Assembly: GCF_003063625.1 (NCBI RefSeq)
Contig: NZ_CP026604.1
Coordinates: 2,768,065 to 2,832,064, forward strand
Direction of reading: 5' to 3'
DNA from: Saccharobesus litoralis
GTDB taxonomy: Bacteria; Pseudomonadota; Gammaproteobacteria; Enterobacterales; Alteromonadaceae
DNA: 64,000 nucleotides
Positions 28,807 to 41,931 of the stretch are shown piece after piece. The position numbers and the translations under genes were made by a program. Each line of letters starts with the position of its first letter. The stretch's first letter is position 1. The notes under the pieces are model-generated. The model had not been told where the DNA came from and did not search any database. It saw nothing but the letters and a program-made list of their open reading frames with translations.

Positions 28807-31800
28807 ATGGCTTATTCTTATACCGAAAAGAAACGCATTCGTAAGGATTTTGGTAAGCGTCCCCAGGTTCTGGATGTACCTTACTTACTTTCCATCCAGC
28901 TGGATTCTTTCCGAAAATTTATTGAACCTGATCCAGATGGTCAGTATGGCTTCGAAGCCGCATTCCGTTCCGTATTCCCTATTGCCAGCTACTCTGGTTA
29001 TGCCGAATTACAATATGTAAGCTACAAACTAGGCGAACCAGTATTTGACGTAAAAGAATGTCAAATTCGTGGCGTAACTTACTCGGCACCATTACGCGTT
29101 AAATTGCGTTTAGTTATTTATGATAAAGAAGCGCCTGCCGGCACTGTAAAAGATATCAAAGAACAAGAAGTTTACATGGGTGAAATCCCATTAATGACAG
29201 ACAACGGTACGTTTGTTATTAATGGTACTGAGCGTGTAATCGTTTCTCAGTTACACCGTTCTCCTGGTGTATTCTTTGACCATGATAAAGGTAAAACGCA
29301 TTCATCGGGTAAGGTTCTTTATAATGCTCGTGTTATTCCTTACCGTGGTTCATGGTTAGATTTCGAATTTGATCCTAAAGATGGATTATATGTACGTATT
29401 GACCGTCGTCGTAAATTACCAGCGTCGATCATTTTACGTGCGTTAGATTATAGTACTGAAGAAATTTTAGATATGTTCTTCGATACAGTGTCGTTTGAAT
29501 TAGTTAACGATAACTGCATGATGGAACTTATCCCTGAACGTTTACGTGGCGAAACTGCATCGTTTGACATCATCGGTGGTGACGGCAAAGTCTTAGTCGA
29601 AAAAGGCCGTCGTATTACAGCACGTAATATTCGCCAGCTTGAAAAAGCAGGCGTAGATAGTATCCCTGTTCCAGTAGAGTACCTAGTTGGTCGTACTTTA
29701 TCTCATGCTTACATCAGTGAAGATACTGGTGAAATCATAGCAGATGCGAATACTGAATTAACGCTAGAAGTTATTGCTGAATTAGCGCAGGCAGGTCATA
29801 AGAAATTAGATACGCTGTACGTTAATGACTTGGATTGTGGTCCTTACATGTCAGACACTTTACGTGTTGACTCTACCAATGACCGCATTGAAGCATTAGT
29901 TGAAATTTATCGCATGATGCGTCCTGGTGAACCGCCAACGCGTGATGCTGCAGAAGCTTTATTCGAAAACTTATTCTTTAACGCAGAACGCTATGACTTA
30001 TCGACTGTTGGTCGTATGAAGTTTAACCGTCGCGTGGGTCGTGAAGAACTAACGGGTGAAGGTACATTATCAAACGAAGATATCATTGCTGTCATGCAGA
30101 CTTTGATTAGCATTCGTGATGGTAAAGGTGAAGTGGACGATATTGACCACTTAGGTAACCGTCGTATACGTTCAGTTGGTGAAATGGCTGAAAACCAATT
30201 CCGTGTTGGTTTAGTCCGTGTTGAACGTGCTGTTAAAGAACGTTTATCTTTAGGTGACTTAGATAATATTGCACCACAAGATTTAATTAATGCTAAGCCT
30301 ATCTCTGCTGCGGTTAAAGAATTCTTTGGTTCATCACAGTTATCACAGTTCATGGACCAAAATAACCCATTGTCAGAAGTTACGCACAAACGTCGTATTT
30401 CGGCATTAGGCCCAGGTGGTTTAACACGTGAGCGTGCTGGTTTTGAAGTTCGTGACGTACACCCAACTCACTATGGTCGTTTATGTCCAATCGAAACGCC
30501 TGAAGGTCCAAACATCGGTTTGATTAACTCATTAGCTAGCTATGCGCGTACTAATGATTTTGGTTTTATCGAAACACCATATCGTAAAGTTATTGATGGT
30601 GTCGTTACTGAAGAAATCGAATACCTTTCAGCGATTGAAGAAAATAAACACGTTATTGCTCAGGCCAATGCGCCTGTAGACGCTGAGCTTCGCTTAACTA
30701 GCGACTTGGTTCCGTGTCGTCATCAAAATGAATTTACTTTGATGGCTGCTGAAACAGTTGATTATATGGATGTTGCTCCGCAACAGATCGTATCGATTGC
30801 AGCTAGCTTAATCCCGTTCCTAGAGCACGATGATGCTAACCGTGCATTAATGGGATCGAACATGCAACGTCAGGCAGTACCAACATTAAAAGCGGATAAG
30901 CCTTTAGTCGGTACTGGTGTAGAGAAAACCGTAGCGGTTGACTCTGGTGTAACTGTTGTTGCTAAGCGTGGTGGTGTTGTTGATTACGTAGATGCAAGTC
31001 GTATCGTAATTAAGGTTAATGAAAACGAAACCGTTGCTGGTGAAGCCGGTATCGATATTTATAACCTAACTAAATACACACGCTCTAACCAAAATACCTG
31101 TATTAATCAGAAACCAACGATTGCAATGGGTGACCCTATTGTGCGTGGTGACGTGTTAGCTGATGGTCCTTCGACTGACTTAGGTGAATTAGCCTTAGGT
31201 CAAAACATGCGTGTAGCCTTCATGCCTTGGAATGGTTACAACTTTGAGGATTCAATCCTTATTTCTGAGCGTGTTGTGCAAGAAGATCGTTTAACAACTA
31301 TCCATATTCAAGAGTTAAGCTGTATTGCGCGTGACACCAAGTTAGGTCCTGAAGAGATCACGGCTGACATTCCAAATGTCGGTGAATCTGCATTAAGCAA
31401 ACTTGATGAATCTGGTGTTGTTTATATCGGTGCCGAAGTTAAAGGTGGCGATATCTTAGTTGGTAAGGTGACACCTAAAGGTGAATCTCAGCTTACGCCA
31501 GAAGAAAAGTTACTACGTGCTATCTTTGGTGAAAAAGCATCTGATGTTAAAGACAGTTCACTACGTGTACCAAACTCAGTAGTCGGTACAGTTATTGATG
31601 TTCAAGTATTTACACGTGACGGCGTTGAAAAAGACAAGCGTGCTAAAGAGATTGAACAATATCAAGTAGAAGAAGCGAAGAAAGATTTAACCACAGAATT
31701 CAAGATCTTAGAAGACGGTGTATTTGCTCGTGCTAAATCATTACTTATTGCAAATGGTATTGATGAAGCTATCTTGGATAACTTACCGCGCGATCGTTGG

Positions 31801-32835
31801 TTACTTCAAACCTTAGCTGATGAAGCTAAGCAAGCTGAATTAGAACAAATTGCTGAACAATACGAAGAGTTACGCGCAGACTTCGACAAAAAGTTAGAAG
31901 TTAAACGTCGTAAGATCACTCAAGGTGATGATTTAGCGCCAGGCGTATTGAAGATAGTTAAAGTTTACTTAGCGGTTAAGCGTCGCATCCAACCGGGTGA
32001 TAAGATGGCGGGTCGTCACGGTAACAAGGGTGTAATCTCAACTATTGTGCCTGTAGAAGATATGCCACATGACGAAAGAGGTACGCCAGTTGATATCGTA
32101 CTTAACCCGTTAGGTGTACCATCACGGATGAACGTTGGTCAGATTTTAGAAACTCACTTAGGTATGGCCGCGCGCGGTATGGGTGAGAAAATCGACGAAA
32201 TGATCAAAGAACAACGTGAAGTCGCACAGTTACGTGAGTACTTAACTAAAGTTTATAGCTCAGGTGAAAGTCGCCAAGAAGTGGATATTGAAAGCTTCAC
32301 CGATCATGAAGTTAAGCGCTTAGCTGAAAACTTGCGTAAAGGTGTTCCTATTGCGACTCCTGTTTTTGATGGCGCAATTGAAAGCGAAATCAAAGAGCTT
32401 CTAACTCTAGGTGGCATCCCTGAAGATGGTCAAGTACAACTGTTTGATGGTCGTACTGGTAATGCATTCGAGCGTAAAGTAACTGTAGGTTACATGTACA
32501 TGCTGAAACTAAATCACTTAGTTGATGACAAAATGCATGCTCGTTCTACTGGTTCTTATAGCCTAGTAACGCAACAGCCATTGGGTGGTAAAGCTCAATT
32601 CGGTGGTCAGCGTTTCGGTGAGATGGAAGTATGGGCACTTGAAGCATACGGTGCGGCTTATACACTACAAGAAATGTTGACGGTTAAGTCGGATGACGTT
32701 AACGGTCGTACTAAGATGTATAAGAACATCGTTGATGGCAACCATACAATGGAACCTGGTATGCCGGAATCATTCAACGTATTGTTGAAAGAGATCCGTT
32801 CACTAGGTATCAACATTGAATTAGACGAAGATTAA
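28807..32835 (+). CDS. rpoB: DNA-directed RNA polymerase subunit beta
   Basis: The 1342-residue subunit has the same length as in E. coli. The rifampicin region reads [20 protein letters not shown] and [10 protein letters not shown], the sensitive wild-type form. Other conserved blocks are the [17 protein letters not shown] segment, the active-site NGYNFEDSI and GRHGNKGV, and the C-terminal [20 protein letters not shown]. It is co-transcribed with rpoC, 111 bases downstream. A partial terminator upstream probably sets its level. Confidence 0.99.
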   Translation: MAYSYTEKKRIRKDFGKRPQVLDVPYLLSIQLDSFRKFIEPDPDGQYGFEAAFRSVFPIASYSGYAELQYVSYKLGEPVFDVKECQIRGVTYSAPLRVKLRLVIYDKEAPAGTVKDIKEQEVYMGEIPLMTDNGTFVINGTERVIVSQLHRSPGVFFDHDKGKTHSSGKVLYNARVIPYRGSWLDFEFDPKDGLYVRIDRRRKLPASIILRALDYSTEEILDMFFDTVSFELVNDNCMMELIPERLRGETASFDIIGGDGKVLVEKGRRITARNIRQLEKAGVDSIPVPVEYLVGRTLSHAYISEDTGEIIADANTELTLEVIAELAQAGHKKLDTLYVNDLDCGPYMSDTLRVDSTNDRIEALVEIYRMMRPGEPPTRDAAEALFENLFFNAERYDLSTVGRMKFNRRVGREELTGEGTLSNEDIIAVMQTLISIRDGKGEVDDIDHLGNRRIRSVGEMAENQFRVGLVRVERAVKERLSLGDLDNIAPQDLINAKPISAAVKEFFGSSQLSQFMDQNNPLSEVTHKRRISALGPGGLTRERAGFEVRDVHPTHYGRLCPIETPEGPNIGLINSLASYARTNDFGFIETPYRKVIDGVVTEEIEYLSAIEENKHVIAQANAPVDAELRLTSDLVPCRHQNEFTLMAAETVDYMDVAPQQIVSIAASLIPFLEHDDANRALMGSNMQRQAVPTLKADKPLVGTGVEKTVAVDSGVTVVAKRGGVVDYVDASRIVIKVNENETVAGEAGIDIYNLTKYTRSNQNTCINQKPTIAMGDPIVRGDVLADGPSTDLGELALGQNMRVAFMPWNGYNFEDSILISERVVQEDRLTTIHIQELSCIARDTKLGPEEITADIPNVGESALSKLDESGVVYIGAEVKGGDILVGKVTPKGESQLTPEEKLLRAIFGEKASDVKDSSLRVPNSVVGTVIDVQVFTRDGVEKDKRAKEIEQYQVEEAKKDLTTEFKILEDGVFARAKSLLIANGIDEAILDNLPRDRWLLQTLADEAKQAELEQIAEQYEELRADFDKKLEVKRRKITQGDDLAPGVLKIVKVYLAVKRRIQPGDKMAGRHGNKGVISTIVPVEDMPHDERGTPVDIVLNPLGVPSRMNVGQILETHLGMAARGMGEKIDEMIKEQREVAQLREYLTKVYSSGESRQEVDIESFTDHEVKRLAENLRKGVPIATPVFDGAIESEIKELLTLGGIPEDGQVQLFDGRTGNAFERKVTVGYMYMLKLNHLVDDKMHARSTGSYSLVTQQPLGGKAQFGGQRFGEMEVWALEAYGAAYTLQEMLTVKSDDVNGRTKMYKNIVDGNHTMEPGMPESFNVLLKEIRSLGINIELDED

Positions 32836-32946
32836 TCTTCGTCTATGCCGAGTAGCCTAGGCTACTAAAGATTTTTACGGGCTGTTGCTTAGTTCTTGTT
32901 AAGAACAAGCAGCAGTTGAGGAATTAACTCCGACAGGAGAGAGAGC

Positions 32947-35900
32947 GTGAAAGACTTACTAAAGTTTCTCAAGCAGCAAAATAAAACTGAAGAGTTCGGC
33001 GGGATCCGCATCGGTTTAGCGTCACCTGATCAAATTCGTTCTTGGTCATTTGGTGAAGTTAAAAAGCCAGAAACTATTAACTATCGTACATTTAAACCTG
33101 AACGTGATGGTTTATTCTGTGCGCGTATATTTGGTCCAGTTAAAGATTATGAATGTCTTTGTGGAAAATATAAGCGTCTTAAGCACCGTGGTGTTATTTG
33201 TGAAAAATGTGGCGTTGAAGTTACGTTAACTAAAGTGCGTCGTGAGCGCATGGGTCACATTGAATTAGCAAGCCCGGTAGCTCATATCTGGTTCCTTAAA
33301 TCATTACCATCTCGTATTGGTTTGATGCTTGATATGACACTGCGTGATATCGAACGTATTCTTTACTTTGAATCATACGTTGTGACTGAAGCTGGCATGA
33401 CATCGCTTGAGCGCGGTGAAATGCTAACGGAAGAGAACTACTTGGATGCGTTAGAAGAGCACGGTGACGAATTTGAAGCTAAGATGGGTGCTGAAGCCGT
33501 TCTTGCTTTATTAAAAGAGATCGATCTAGAGAAAGAAATCTCTATGATGCGCGAAGAGTTACCAGAAATTAATTCTGAAACTAAGCGTAAGAAGATCACT
33601 AAGCGTCTTAAATTAATGGAAGCATTCCACCAATCAGGTAACAAGCCTGAGTGGATGATCCTTGATGTGTTACCGGTTCTTCCACCTGATTTACGCCCAT
33701 TAGTACCGTTAGATGGTGGCCGTTTCGCGACTTCTGATCTTAACGACTTATACCGTCGTGTAATCAACCGTAACAACCGTTTGAAGCGTCTATTAGACTT
33801 AGCAGCTCCTGATATTATCGTACGTAACGAAAAACGTATGTTACAAGAAGCGGTTGATGCTTTATTAGATAATGGTCGTCGCGGTCGCGCTATTACCGGT
33901 TCTAACAAGCGTCCTCTTAAGTCGCTTGCTGACATGATTAAAGGTAAGCAAGGTCGTTTCCGTCAAAACCTTCTAGGTAAGCGTGTTGACTACTCTGGTC
34001 GTTCTGTAATCACGGTAGGTCCTACTTTACGTTTACATCAATGTGGTCTTCCTAAGAAGATGGCATTGGAATTATTCAAGCCTTTCATCTACGGAAAATT
34101 AGAGCTTCGTGGTTTAGCTACGACAATCAAAGCGGCTAAGAAATTAGTAGAGCGTGAAGCACCAGAAGTATGGGATGTGTTAGATGAAGTTATCCGTGAG
34201 CATCCGGTACTTCTAAACCGTGCACCTACACTTCACCGTTTGGGTATTCAAGCGTTTGAACCTGTTCTAATTGAAGGTAAAGCTATCCATTTACACCCAT
34301 TAGTTTGTTCAGCTTATAACGCTGACTTCGATGGTGACCAAATGGCGGTACACGTACCGTTAACGTTAGAAGCGCAATTAGAAGCGCGTGCGTTAATGAT
34401 GTCGACCAACAACATTCTTGCGCCAGCGAATGGTGAGCCAATCATCGTACCTTCACAGGACGTTGTATTAGGTCTTTACTATATGACGCGTGACCGCATT
34501 AATGCGAAAGGTGAAGGCGCAGTATTTAAAGATGCGAAAGAAGCAGAAAAAGCCTATCGTACAGGTACTGCTGATTTGCATGCTCGCGTAAAAGTCCGTA
34601 TCACTGAATTAGTTATCGGTGAAGATGGCTCACGTACCGAAAAAACGGAAATTAAAGATACGACAGTGGGGCGTGCAATTTTATCTTTAGTATTACCTGA
34701 AGGTTTACCATTTGCACTTATCGACCAAGCGATGGGTAAGAAGCCTATCTCGCGTATGCTTAACGCTTGTTACCGTTTATTAGGCTTAAAGCCGACCGTT
34801 ATTTTTGCTGACCAAATCATGTACACCGGTTTCCATTACGCCATGTTATCAGGCGCGTCAATCGGTATTAACGATATGGTTATCCCTGATGCGAAGAAAG
34901 AGATCATTGCAGAAGCTGAAGCTGAAGTTACTGAAATTCAGCAACAGTTCCAATCTGGTCTTGTAACGCAAGGTGAGAAATACAACAAAGTCATCGATAT
35001 TTGGTCAGCAGCGAACGAGCGTGTTGCTAAGTCGATGATGGAAAACTTGTCGAAAGAGACAGTTATCAACCGTGATGGTGAAGAAGAAAGCCAAGATAGC
35101 TTTAACAGTATCTACATGATGGCCGACTCAGGTGCTCGTGGTAGCCCAGCTCAGATCCGTCAGTTAGCGGGTATGCGTGGTCTAATGGCTAAGCCAGATG
35201 GCTCAATCATTGAAACGCCTATCGTCGCTAACTTCCGTGAAGGTCTAAACGTACTACAGTACTTCATCTCAACTCACGGTGCGCGTAAAGGTCTTGCCGA
35301 TACGGCACTTAAGACGGCTAACTCGGGTTACCTAACTCGTCGTTTAGTTGATGTTGCTCAAGATTTAGTTATCAATGCTGAAGATTGTGGTACTCATAAC
35401 GGTTTCGAAATGCGTCCGCTTATTGAAGGTGGTGACGTTGTTGAACCTTTACGTGAACGTGTATTAGGTCGTGTTGTAGCACAAGACTTATACAAGCCAG
35501 GTACGAATGAAATTCTAGTTGAGCGTAACGTTATGCTTGACGAAAAACTGTGTGATATTTTAGAAGAAAACTCAGTTGATGAAGTTATCGTACGTTCAGC
35601 TATTACTTGTGATAACGACTTTGGTGTTTGTGCTAAATGTTACGGTCGTGACCTAGCTCGTGGTCATATTGTCGGTCCTGGTGAAGCTGTTGGTGTTATC
35701 GCTGCTCAGTCAATCGGTGAGCCGGGTACACAGCTTACCATGCGTACCTTCCACATTGGTGGTGCGGCATCTCGAGCGTCTGCAGAAAACAGTGTTCAAG
35801 TTAAGACTACGGGTTCAATCAAGCTTAACAAAGCGAAATTTGTTAAGAACATTGATGGTAACTTAGTTATCACTTCACGTTCTACAGAGCTAACCGTTAT

Positions 35901-37179
35901 CGACGACATGGGTCGTGAGAAAGAGCGTTATAAAGTGCCTTACGGTGCAATATTAAACCGTGGCGATGCTGATGCAGTAACCGCTGGTGATGTGGTAGCT
36001 AACTGGGATCCGCATACGCATCCAATTATCACAGAAGCTGCAGGTAAAGTTCAGTTCCAAGACATGATTGAAGGTGTGACTATTACTCGTCAAACAGATG
36101 AGTTAACTGGTCTTTCTTCTATTGTGGTTATTGATGCTAAAGAACGCAGTACCGCTGGTAAGGACATGCGTCCAGCTATTCGTTTAGTTGATGCTAATGG
36201 CGATGACTTAATGATCCCAGGTACTGAAGTGACAGCACTTTATTACTTACCTGGTAACGCACTTGTTAACCTTGAAGATGGTGCGGAAGTGGGTGTGGGT
36301 GATGCATTAGCACGTATACCACAAGAAAGCTCGAAAACACGTGATATTACCGGTGGTCTTCCACGAGTTGCTGACTTATTCGAAGCGCGTAAGCCAAAAG
36401 ATCCAGCTATCTTAGCTGAGATTTCAGGTACGATCAGCTTTGGTAAAGAGACTAAAGGTAAGAAGCGTTTAGTTATCACACCTACCGATGGTTCTGCTCC
36501 GCATGAAGAGATGATCCCTAAATGGCGTCAACTTAACGTGTTCGAAGGTGAGAACGTTGAAAAGGGTGAAGTTATCGCTGATGGCCCTGAGTCATCACAT
36601 GATATCTTACGTTTACGTGGTATTGATGCTGCTGCTAACTATATCGTTAATGAAGTACAAGACGTATACCGTTTACAAGGTGTAAAAATTAACGATAAGC
36701 ACATCGAAGTTATCATTCGTCAGATGCTACGTAAGTGTACTATCTTGACTGCTGGCGATACTGATTTCTTAGAAGGTGAAACGGCTGAAGTGGCTCGCGT
36801 TAAGATCGCTAACCGCGAACTTGAAGCGCAAGGTAAGATCCCAGCAACGTTTGAATACCAACTGTTAGGTATTACTAAAGCGTCACTTTCAACAGAATCG
36901 TTTATCTCTGCTGCTTCATTCCAAGAAACAACACGTGTTCTTACTGAAGCTGCGGTAAGTGGTAAGCGTGATGAATTACGTGGCCTTAAAGAGAACGTAA
37001 TTGTTGGTCGCTTAATCCCTGCAGGTACAGGTTTTGCGTATCATCAGAAGCGTGCTCAAGAGCGTCAAGTTGATGTTGAAGAAGTTGTAGAGCCGCAAGT
37101 GACTGCCGATGAAGCCGAAAGTGCACTAATTGATGCATTAAATGCGGATTTATCAGATGACAATATTGGCAATATCTAA
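32947..37179 (+). CDS. rpoC: DNA-directed RNA polymerase subunit beta'
   Basis: The 1410-residue subunit (E. coli 1407) holds the catalytic magnesium triad in [12 protein letters not shown]. The N-terminal zinc site is [20 protein letters not shown], and the second zinc site has the cysteines of [13 protein letters not shown]. The start is GTG 32947 after AGGAGAG; the rpoC start is GTG in E. coli too. The trigger loop lies near [16 protein letters not shown]. It is the last gene of the operon and ends before a terminator. Confidence 0.99.
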   Translation: MKDLLKFLKQQNKTEEFGGIRIGLASPDQIRSWSFGEVKKPETINYRTFKPERDGLFCARIFGPVKDYECLCGKYKRLKHRGVICEKCGVEVTLTKVRRERMGHIELASPVAHIWFLKSLPSRIGLMLDMTLRDIERILYFESYVVTEAGMTSLERGEMLTEENYLDALEEHGDEFEAKMGAEAVLALLKEIDLEKEISMMREELPEINSETKRKKITKRLKLMEAFHQSGNKPEWMILDVLPVLPPDLRPLVPLDGGRFATSDLNDLYRRVINRNNRLKRLLDLAAPDIIVRNEKRMLQEAVDALLDNGRRGRAITGSNKRPLKSLADMIKGKQGRFRQNLLGKRVDYSGRSVITVGPTLRLHQCGLPKKMALELFKPFIYGKLELRGLATTIKAAKKLVEREAPEVWDVLDEVIREHPVLLNRAPTLHRLGIQAFEPVLIEGKAIHLHPLVCSAYNADFDGDQMAVHVPLTLEAQLEARALMMSTNNILAPANGEPIIVPSQDVVLGLYYMTRDRINAKGEGAVFKDAKEAEKAYRTGTADLHARVKVRITELVIGEDGSRTEKTEIKDTTVGRAILSLVLPEGLPFALIDQAMGKKPISRMLNACYRLLGLKPTVIFADQIMYTGFHYAMLSGASIGINDMVIPDAKKEIIAEAEAEVTEIQQQFQSGLVTQGEKYNKVIDIWSAANERVAKSMMENLSKETVINRDGEEESQDSFNSIYMMADSGARGSPAQIRQLAGMRGLMAKPDGSIIETPIVANFREGLNVLQYFISTHGARKGLADTALKTANSGYLTRRLVDVAQDLVINAEDCGTHNGFEMRPLIEGGDVVEPLRERVLGRVVAQDLYKPGTNEILVERNVMLDEKLCDILEENSVDEVIVRSAITCDNDFGVCAKCYGRDLARGHIVGPGEAVGVIAAQSIGEPGTQLTMRTFHIGGAASRASAENSVQVKTTGSIKLNKAKFVKNIDGNLVITSRSTELTVIDDMGREKERYKVPYGAILNRGDADAVTAGDVVANWDPHTHPIITEAAGKVQFQDMIEGVTITRQTDELTGLSSIVVIDAKERSTAGKDMRPAIRLVDANGDDLMIPGTEVTALYYLPGNALVNLEDGAEVGVGDALARIPQESSKTRDITGGLPRVADLFEARKPKDPAILAEISGTISFGKETKGKKRLVITPTDGSAPHEEMIPKWRQLNVFEGENVEKGEVIADGPESSHDILRLRGIDAAANYIVNEVQDVYRLQGVKINDKHIEVIIRQMLRKCTILTAGDTDFLEGETAEVARVKIANRELEAQGKIPATFEYQLLGITKASLSTESFISAASFQETTRVLTEAAVSGKRDELRGLKENVIVGRLIPAGTGFAYHQKRAQERQVDVEEVVEPQVTADEAESALIDALNADLSDDNIGNI

Positions 37180-37230
37180 TCTTGCCGATAGGTTAAGGGT
37201 CTAAAACCCTTACTTAAAGTACAAAAAGAA

Positions 37231-37261
37231 GCCGTTAAGTGAAAAACTTAGCGGCTTTTTT
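37231..37261 (+). terminator. Rho-independent terminator after rpoC
   Basis: Stem GCCGTTAAGT / ACTTAGCGGC with a GAAAA loop and one G-T pair, followed by a T6 run. Confidence 0.92.
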
Positions 37262-37270
37262 ATTGGATCA

Positions 37271-37299
37271 TTGACAGTTTAATCCTTGACCATTAGAAT
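37271..37299 (+). promoter_or_regulatory. Promoter of the str operon (rpsL-rpsG)
   Basis: A perfect TTGACA (37271-37276), 17-base spacer, TAGAAT (37294-37299) and a GC-rich discriminator TCCGCGTCCC. A CCCTAG / CTAGGG hairpin (37307-37321) would sit at the 5' end of the transcript. The element lies just beyond the rpoC terminator. Confidence 0.85.
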
Positions 37300-37417
37300 T
37301 CCGCGTCCCTAGTTTCTAGGGCGTAGATTTTTCACTTTTAACGCTTATATTTTCTGGCTTTGATCAATTATTTTCATCGTTAGTTAATATGCATTTTTAA
37401 CAATTTAGGAGCAGTTA

Positions 37418-37792
37418 ATGGCTACTATTAACCAGCTCGTGCGCAAGCCTCGTGTAAAGCCAGTTGTAAAAAGCAACGTTGCCGCTTTAGAAGCTTGTCC
37501 ACAGCGCCGTGGTGTATGTACTCGTGTTTACACGACTACACCTAAAAAACCAAACTCAGCTTTACGTAAAGTTTGTCGTGTTCGCTTAACTAATGGTCAT
37601 GAAGTTTCTTCATACATTGGTGGTGAAGGCCATAACTTACAAGAGCATAGTGTTGTACTTATTCGTGGTGGTCGTGTTAAAGATTTACCAGGTGTTCGTT
37701 ACCACACAGTACGTGGCGCACTTGACTGTGCTGGCGTAAATGATCGTAAGCAAGGTCGTTCTAAGTACGGTACTAAGCGTCCTAAGTCATAA
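37418..37792 (+). CDS. rpsL: 30S ribosomal protein S12
   Basis: The 124-residue protein (E. coli 124) lies at the decoding centre. The streptomycin-site lysines are intact in [12 protein letters not shown] and [13 protein letters not shown], so the allele is the sensitive type. The conserved Asp in RVKDLPG is the usual methylthiolation site of RimO. It leads the str operon and is followed by rpsG after 74 bases. Confidence 0.99.
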   Translation: MATINQLVRKPRVKPVVKSNVAALEACPQRRGVCTRVYTTTPKKPNSALRKVCRVRLTNGHEVSSYIGGEGHNLQEHSVVLIRGGRVKDLPGVRYHTVRGALDCAGVNDRKQGRSKYGTKRPKS

Positions 37793-37866
37793 TCGGTTCT
37801 TTGATCCGAGTAAGGCCAAACAAGAATTTTAGTTTTGGGTAATCCCTGAAATATTGGAGAATTGAG

Positions 37867-38337
37867 ATGCCAAGAAGAAGAGTCGTAGGACAACGTAAAA
37901 TCCTACCAGATCCAAAGTTCAAATCAGAACTTTTAGCAAAATTCATTAATGTCGTTATGTTAGACGGCAAAAAATCTGTTGCAGAGAAAATCGTTTACGG
38001 TGCACTTGATATTGCAGCAGAAAAAGCTACTAAAGAACATTTAGATGTTTTCGAAGGTGCTTTAGATAACGTTCGCCCAAGCGTAGAGGTTAAATCTCGT
38101 CGTGTTGGTGGTTCTACTTATCAGGTTCCTGTAGAAGTACGTCCTGTTCGTCGTAATACTTTAGGTATGCGTTGGTTAGTAGATGCAGCTCGTAAGCGTG
38201 GTGAAAAATCTATGGCTCAGCGTCTAGCCGCCGAAATCATTGACGCAGCGGAAAACAAAGGCTCAGCAGTTAAGAAACGTGAAGACGTTCATAAAATGGC
38301 TGAAGCTAACAAAGCTTTCGCACATTACCGTTGGTAA
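37867..38337 (+). CDS. rpsG: 30S ribosomal protein S7
   Basis: The 156-residue protein (E. coli K-12 has 179, most other bacteria 156) starts 3'-domain assembly of 16S rRNA and contacts E-site t[21 protein letters not shown] and the conserved [24 protein letters not shown] are present. In E. coli S7 represses the str operon by binding the rpsL-rpsG gap, and the 74-base gap here could serve likewise. A strong hairpin follows its stop codon. Confidence 0.98.
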   Translation: MPRRRVVGQRKILPDPKFKSELLAKFINVVMLDGKKSVAEKIVYGALDIAAEKATKEHLDVFEGALDNVRPSVEVKSRRVGGSTYQVPVEVRPVRRNTLGMRWLVDAARKRGEKSMAQRLAAEIIDAAENKGSAVKKREDVHKMAEANKAFAHYRW

Positions 38338-38345
38338 TATCCTTA

Positions 38346-38372
38346 GGGCTGCTGCTCAGCAGCCCTTTCCGT
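38346..38372 (+). terminator. Strong hairpin between rpsG and fusA, possible partial terminator
   Basis: Perfect 9-bp stem GGGCTGCTG / CAGCAGCCC with a 2-base centre, followed by an imperfect T stretch (TTTCCGTTTTTTC). It lies eight bases after the rpsG stop, so it may reduce read-through into fusA. Confidence 0.65.
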
Positions 38373-38476
38373 TTTTTCACTTTTCTTTTAATTTTGTACG
38401 ACTACACTTAACGGTTAAATAAAAAGTTGTTAAGACAGTTTTTTATTTAAACGTTAATAAAAATGAGGACGTCACT

Positions 38477-40573
38477 TTGGCTCGTAAAACTCCCATAGAT
38501 CGTTACCGCAATATAGGTATTTGTGCCCATGTTGACGCCGGTAAAACGACGACGACCGAACGTGTATTATTTTATACTGGTTTATCTCATAAAATCGGTG
38601 AGGTTCATGATGGCGCGGCCACTATGGACTGGATGGAACAAGAACAAGAGCGTGGTATTACCATTACGTCTGCAGCTACCACTTGCTTTTGGCGTGGTAT
38701 GGACGCGCAATTTGACGAGCATCGCGTTAATATAATCGACACCCCTGGGCACGTTGACTTCACCATTGAAGTAGAGCGCTCATTACGTGTTTTGGATGGT
38801 GCTGTGCTGGTTTTGTGTGGCTCGTCTGGTGTGCAACCGCAAACAGAAACCGTATGGCGTCAAATGGAAAAATACCGTGTACCACGCATGGTTTTTGTCA
38901 ATAAAATGGATAGAGCCGGTGCCGACTATATACGTGTAATCGAGCAAATGCGTGACCGTTTAAAAGCGAATCCTGTTCCTATTCAAATAGCGATTGGCGC
39001 TGAAGAAGAATTTAAAGGTGTTGTCGATCTCGTTAAGATGAAAGCCATCAACTGGAACGAAGCGGATCAAGGTACTACATTTGAGTACGAAAATATTCCA
39101 GCAGATTTACAAGACCTAGCTGAAGAATGGCGTGAGCACTTGTTAGAAGCTGCGGCTGAAGCCAGCGAAGATTTAATGGAAAAATACCTTGAAGAAGGTG
39201 ATATACCAGAAGAAGAATTAAAAGCAGCTATTCGTCAGTTAACGATTGATAACCAAATTATCCCATGTACCTGCGGTTCAGCGTTTAAAAACAAAGGTGT
39301 TCAAGCGGTACTAGATGCTGTCGTTGAGTATTTACCATCGCCAACCGAAGTTGAAGCGATTAAAGGTATTAACGAAGATGAAAGCGAAGGTGAGCGCCCA
39401 TCTGATGATGACGCGCCGTTTGCAGCGTTGGCATTTAAAATTGCTACTGATCCATTTGTTGGTACGTTGACTTTCTTCCGAGTTTACTCTGGTGTGGTTA
39501 ATCAAGGCGATGCTGTCTACAACCCTGTTAAAGGTAAAAAAGAACGCTTTGGCCGAATAGTGCAGATGCACTCTAATTCGCGTGAAGAGATTAAAGAAGT
39601 TCGAGCAGGTGATATTGCAGCAGCAATTGGACTTAAAGATGTCACCACTGGTGATACGCTTTGTGATCCTGAGAACATTATCACACTGGAACGCATGGAG
39701 TTCCCTGAGCCAGTAATTTCTGTTGCGGTAGAGCCGAAAACGAAAGCTGACCAAGAAAAAATGGGTATTGCTTTAGGTAAGCTAGCGGCAGAAGACCCTT
39801 CATTCCGCGTTGAAACCAACCATGAAACGGGGCAAACTATTATTTCTGGTATGGGGGAGTTACACCTCGATATCATTGTTGACCGCATGAAGCGTGAATT
39901 CAAAGTTGAATGTAACGTAGGTCAGCCTCAGGTGTCTTATCGTGAGACAATACGAGGTTCTGTTGAAGTCGAAGGTAAGTTTGTTCGTCAATCAGGTGGA
40001 CGTGGTCAGTTTGGTCATGTTTGGTTGAAAGTTGAGCCGTTACCAGAAGGCGAAGGCTTCGAGTTTGTTAATGAGATTGTTGGTGGTGTGGTTCCAAGAG
40101 AATACATACCAGCAGTTGAGAAAGGTTGCCAAGAGCAAATGCAGGCGGGTGTCTTAGCGGGTTACCCTCTTCTTGACGTTAAAGTGACATTATACGATGG
40201 TTCGTACCATGATGTTGACTCTAACGAAATGGCGTTTAAAATTGCTGCATCAATGGGCTTTAAAAAAGGCGCGTTACAAGCTAACCCTGTATTACTTGAA
40301 CCTGTTATGCAGGTTGAAGTTGTCACTCCAGAAGAAAATATGGGTGATGTTGTGGGTGATTTGAATCGACGTCGGGGCTTGATTGAAGGCATGGACGAAG
40401 GTCCGGGTGGTATGAAGCAAGTTAATGCTGTTGTACCACTAGCTGAAATGTTTGGTTACGCGACTGATTTGCGTAGTGCAACTCAGGGGCGTGCATCCTA
40501 TTCGATGGAGTTTAAGCAATATGCTGAAGCACCAAAGAATGTTGCTGATGCAATAATCGAAAAAAGAACTTAA
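38477..40573 (+). CDS. fusA: Elongation factor G, str-operon copy
   Basis: The 698-residue GTPase (E. coli 704) drives translocation and, with RRF, ribosome recycling. The G motifs are [13 protein letters not shown] (near 17-29), DTPGHVDF and [10 protein letters not shown], and domain IV has [11 protein letters not shown]. The start is TTG 38477 after TGAGGA; no in-frame ATG lies near it, and TTG is rare for a core gene. Codon choice is mixed (ACG, ACC, GCG, ATA, CAT, TTT), far less biased than rpsL, rpsG, tuf or the second EF-G at 42563-44644. A hairpin separates it from rpsG. See the matching finding. Confidence 0.97.
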   Translation: MARKTPIDRYRNIGICAHVDAGKTTTTERVLFYTGLSHKIGEVHDGAATMDWMEQEQERGITITSAATTCFWRGMDAQFDEHRVNIIDTPGHVDFTIEVERSLRVLDGAVLVLCGSSGVQPQTETVWRQMEKYRVPRMVFVNKMDRAGADYIRVIEQMRDRLKANPVPIQIAIGAEEEFKGVVDLVKMKAINWNEADQGTTFEYENIPADLQDLAEEWREHLLEAAAEASEDLMEKYLEEGDIPEEELKAAIRQLTIDNQIIPCTCGSAFKNKGVQAVLDAVVEYLPSPTEVEAIKGINEDESEGERPSDDDAPFAALAFKIATDPFVGTLTFFRVYSGVVNQGDAVYNPVKGKKERFGRIVQMHSNSREEIKEVRAGDIAAAIGLKDVTTGDTLCDPENIITLERMEFPEPVISVAVEPKTKADQEKMGIALGKLAAEDPSFRVETNHETGQTIISGMGELHLDIIVDRMKREFKVECNVGQPQVSYRETIRGSVEVEGKFVRQSGGRGQFGHVWLKVEPLPEGEGFEFVNEIVGGVVPREYIPAVEKGCQEQMQAGVLAGYPLLDVKVTLYDGSYHDVDSNEMAFKIAASMGFKKGALQANPVLLEPVMQVEVVTPEENMGDVVGDLNRRRGLIEGMDEGPGGMKQVNAVVPLAEMFGYATDLRSATQGRASYSMEFKQYAEAPKNVADAIIEKRT

Positions 40574-40587
40574 TTTCATATGAAATC

Positions 40588-40613
40588 GTTTATTTACGCG
40601 CGTGTAAATAAAC
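40588..40613. repeat. Hairpin upstream of tufA
   Basis: Perfect 10-bp inverted repeat GTTTATTTAC / GTAAATAAAC with a 6-base loop, in the 62-base fusA-tufA gap. There is no T run, so it is more likely an mRNA processing or stability structure than a terminator. Confidence 0.5.
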
Positions 40614-40635
40614 ACTTAACTAAAGGTACTGGAAA

Positions 40636-41820
40636 GTGGCTAAAGAAAAATTTGAACGTACGAAACCGCACGTCAACGTTGGTACTATCGGACACGTTGA
40701 CCACGGTAAAACTACATTAACAGCAGCAATCACAACTGTTCTTGCAAAAGTACACGGTGGTGAAGCTAAAGATTTCGCATCAATCGATAACGCTCCAGAA
40801 GAGCGTGAGCGTGGTATCACAATCTCAACTTCTCACGTTGAGTATGACACACCAACTCGTCACTATGCACACGTAGACTGTCCTGGTCACGCCGATTATG
40901 TTAAAAACATGATCACAGGTGCTGCACAGATGGACGGCGCTATCTTAGTAGTAAGTGCTGCAGATGGCCCTATGCCACAAACTCGTGAGCACATCCTATT
41001 ATCACGTCAGGTAGGTGTACCTTACATCATCGTATTCATGAACAAATGTGACATGGTTGATGATGAAGAGTTATTAGAATTAGTAGAAATGGAAGTACGT
41101 GAATTACTTTCAGAGTATGACTTCCCAGGTGATGACTTACCACTAATCCAAGGTTCAGCGCTTAAAGCGTTAGAAGGCGAGAAAGAGTGGGAAGACAAAA
41201 TTGTTGAATTAGGTGAAGCACTTGATTCATACATCCCAGAGCCAGAGCGTGAAATCGACAAGCCATTCCTAATGCCAGTTGAAGACGTATTCTCAATCTC
41301 AGGTCGTGGTACAGTAGTAACAGGTCGTGTTGAGTCTGGTATCATCAAAGTTGGTGAAGAAATCGAAATCGTAGGTATCCGTGAAACGCAAACTACGACT
41401 TGTACTGGTGTTGAGATGTTCCGTAAACTTCTTGACGAAGGGCGTGCAGGTGAGAACATTGGTGCATTATTACGTGGTACTAAGCGTGACGACGTAGAGC
41501 GTGGCCAAGTACTTTGTAAGCCTGGTTCAATCACACCACACACTAAGTTCGAGTCAGAAGTATACGTACTTTCTAAAGACGAAGGTGGCCGTCATACTCC
41601 ATTCTTCAAAGGTTACCGTCCACAGTTCTACTTCCGTACAACTGACGTAACTGGTGCAGTAGAGTTACCAGAAGGCGTAGAAATGGTAATGCCTGGCGAC
41701 AACATCAAAATGGTTGTTGAGCTAATTGCTCCAATCGCGATGGACGAAGGTTTACGTTTCGCTATCCGTGAAGGTGGCCGTACTGTTGGTGCTGGCGTTG
41801 TAGCTAAGATCATCGAATAA
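40636..41820 (+). CDS. tufA: Elongation factor Tu, str-operon copy
   Basis: The 394-residue protein is identical in sequence to the copy at 23675-24859. It starts with GTG, as E. coli tufA does. Differences from the other copy are synonymous: about five in the first 75 bases and about five spread through the rest. This pattern points to continuing gene conversion outside the extreme 5' end. It is the last gene of the str operon and is followed by a terminator. Confidence 0.98.
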   Translation: MAKEKFERTKPHVNVGTIGHVDHGKTTLTAAITTVLAKVHGGEAKDFASIDNAPEERERGITISTSHVEYDTPTRHYAHVDCPGHADYVKNMITGAAQMDGAILVVSAADGPMPQTREHILLSRQVGVPYIIVFMNKCDMVDDEELLELVEMEVRELLSEYDFPGDDLPLIQGSALKALEGEKEWEDKIVELGEALDSYIPEPEREIDKPFLMPVEDVFSISGRGTVVTGRVESGIIKVGEEIEIVGIRETQTTTCTGVEMFRKLLDEGRAGENIGALLRGTKRDDVERGQVLCKPGSITPHTKFESEVYVLSKDEGGRHTPFFKGYRPQFYFRTTDVTGAVELPEGVEMVMPGDNIKMVVELIAPIAMDEGLRFAIREGGRTVGAGVVAKIIE

Positions 41821-41843
41821 TAAAGAATTTATTTTCTTTTTCT

Positions 41844-41870
41844 AAAAAGGTCGCGCAAGCGGCCTTTTTT
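41844..41870 (+). terminator. Rho-independent terminator after tufA
   Basis: AAAAAGGTCGC / GCGGCCTTTTTT with a GCAA tetraloop and one G-T pair. It ends the str operon. Confidence 0.92.
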
Positions 41871-41931
41871 GTATCTAATATTAACTATATTCAGTTTACT
41901 TACCTGACTTATCTATACAGTCCTTTGTTAT

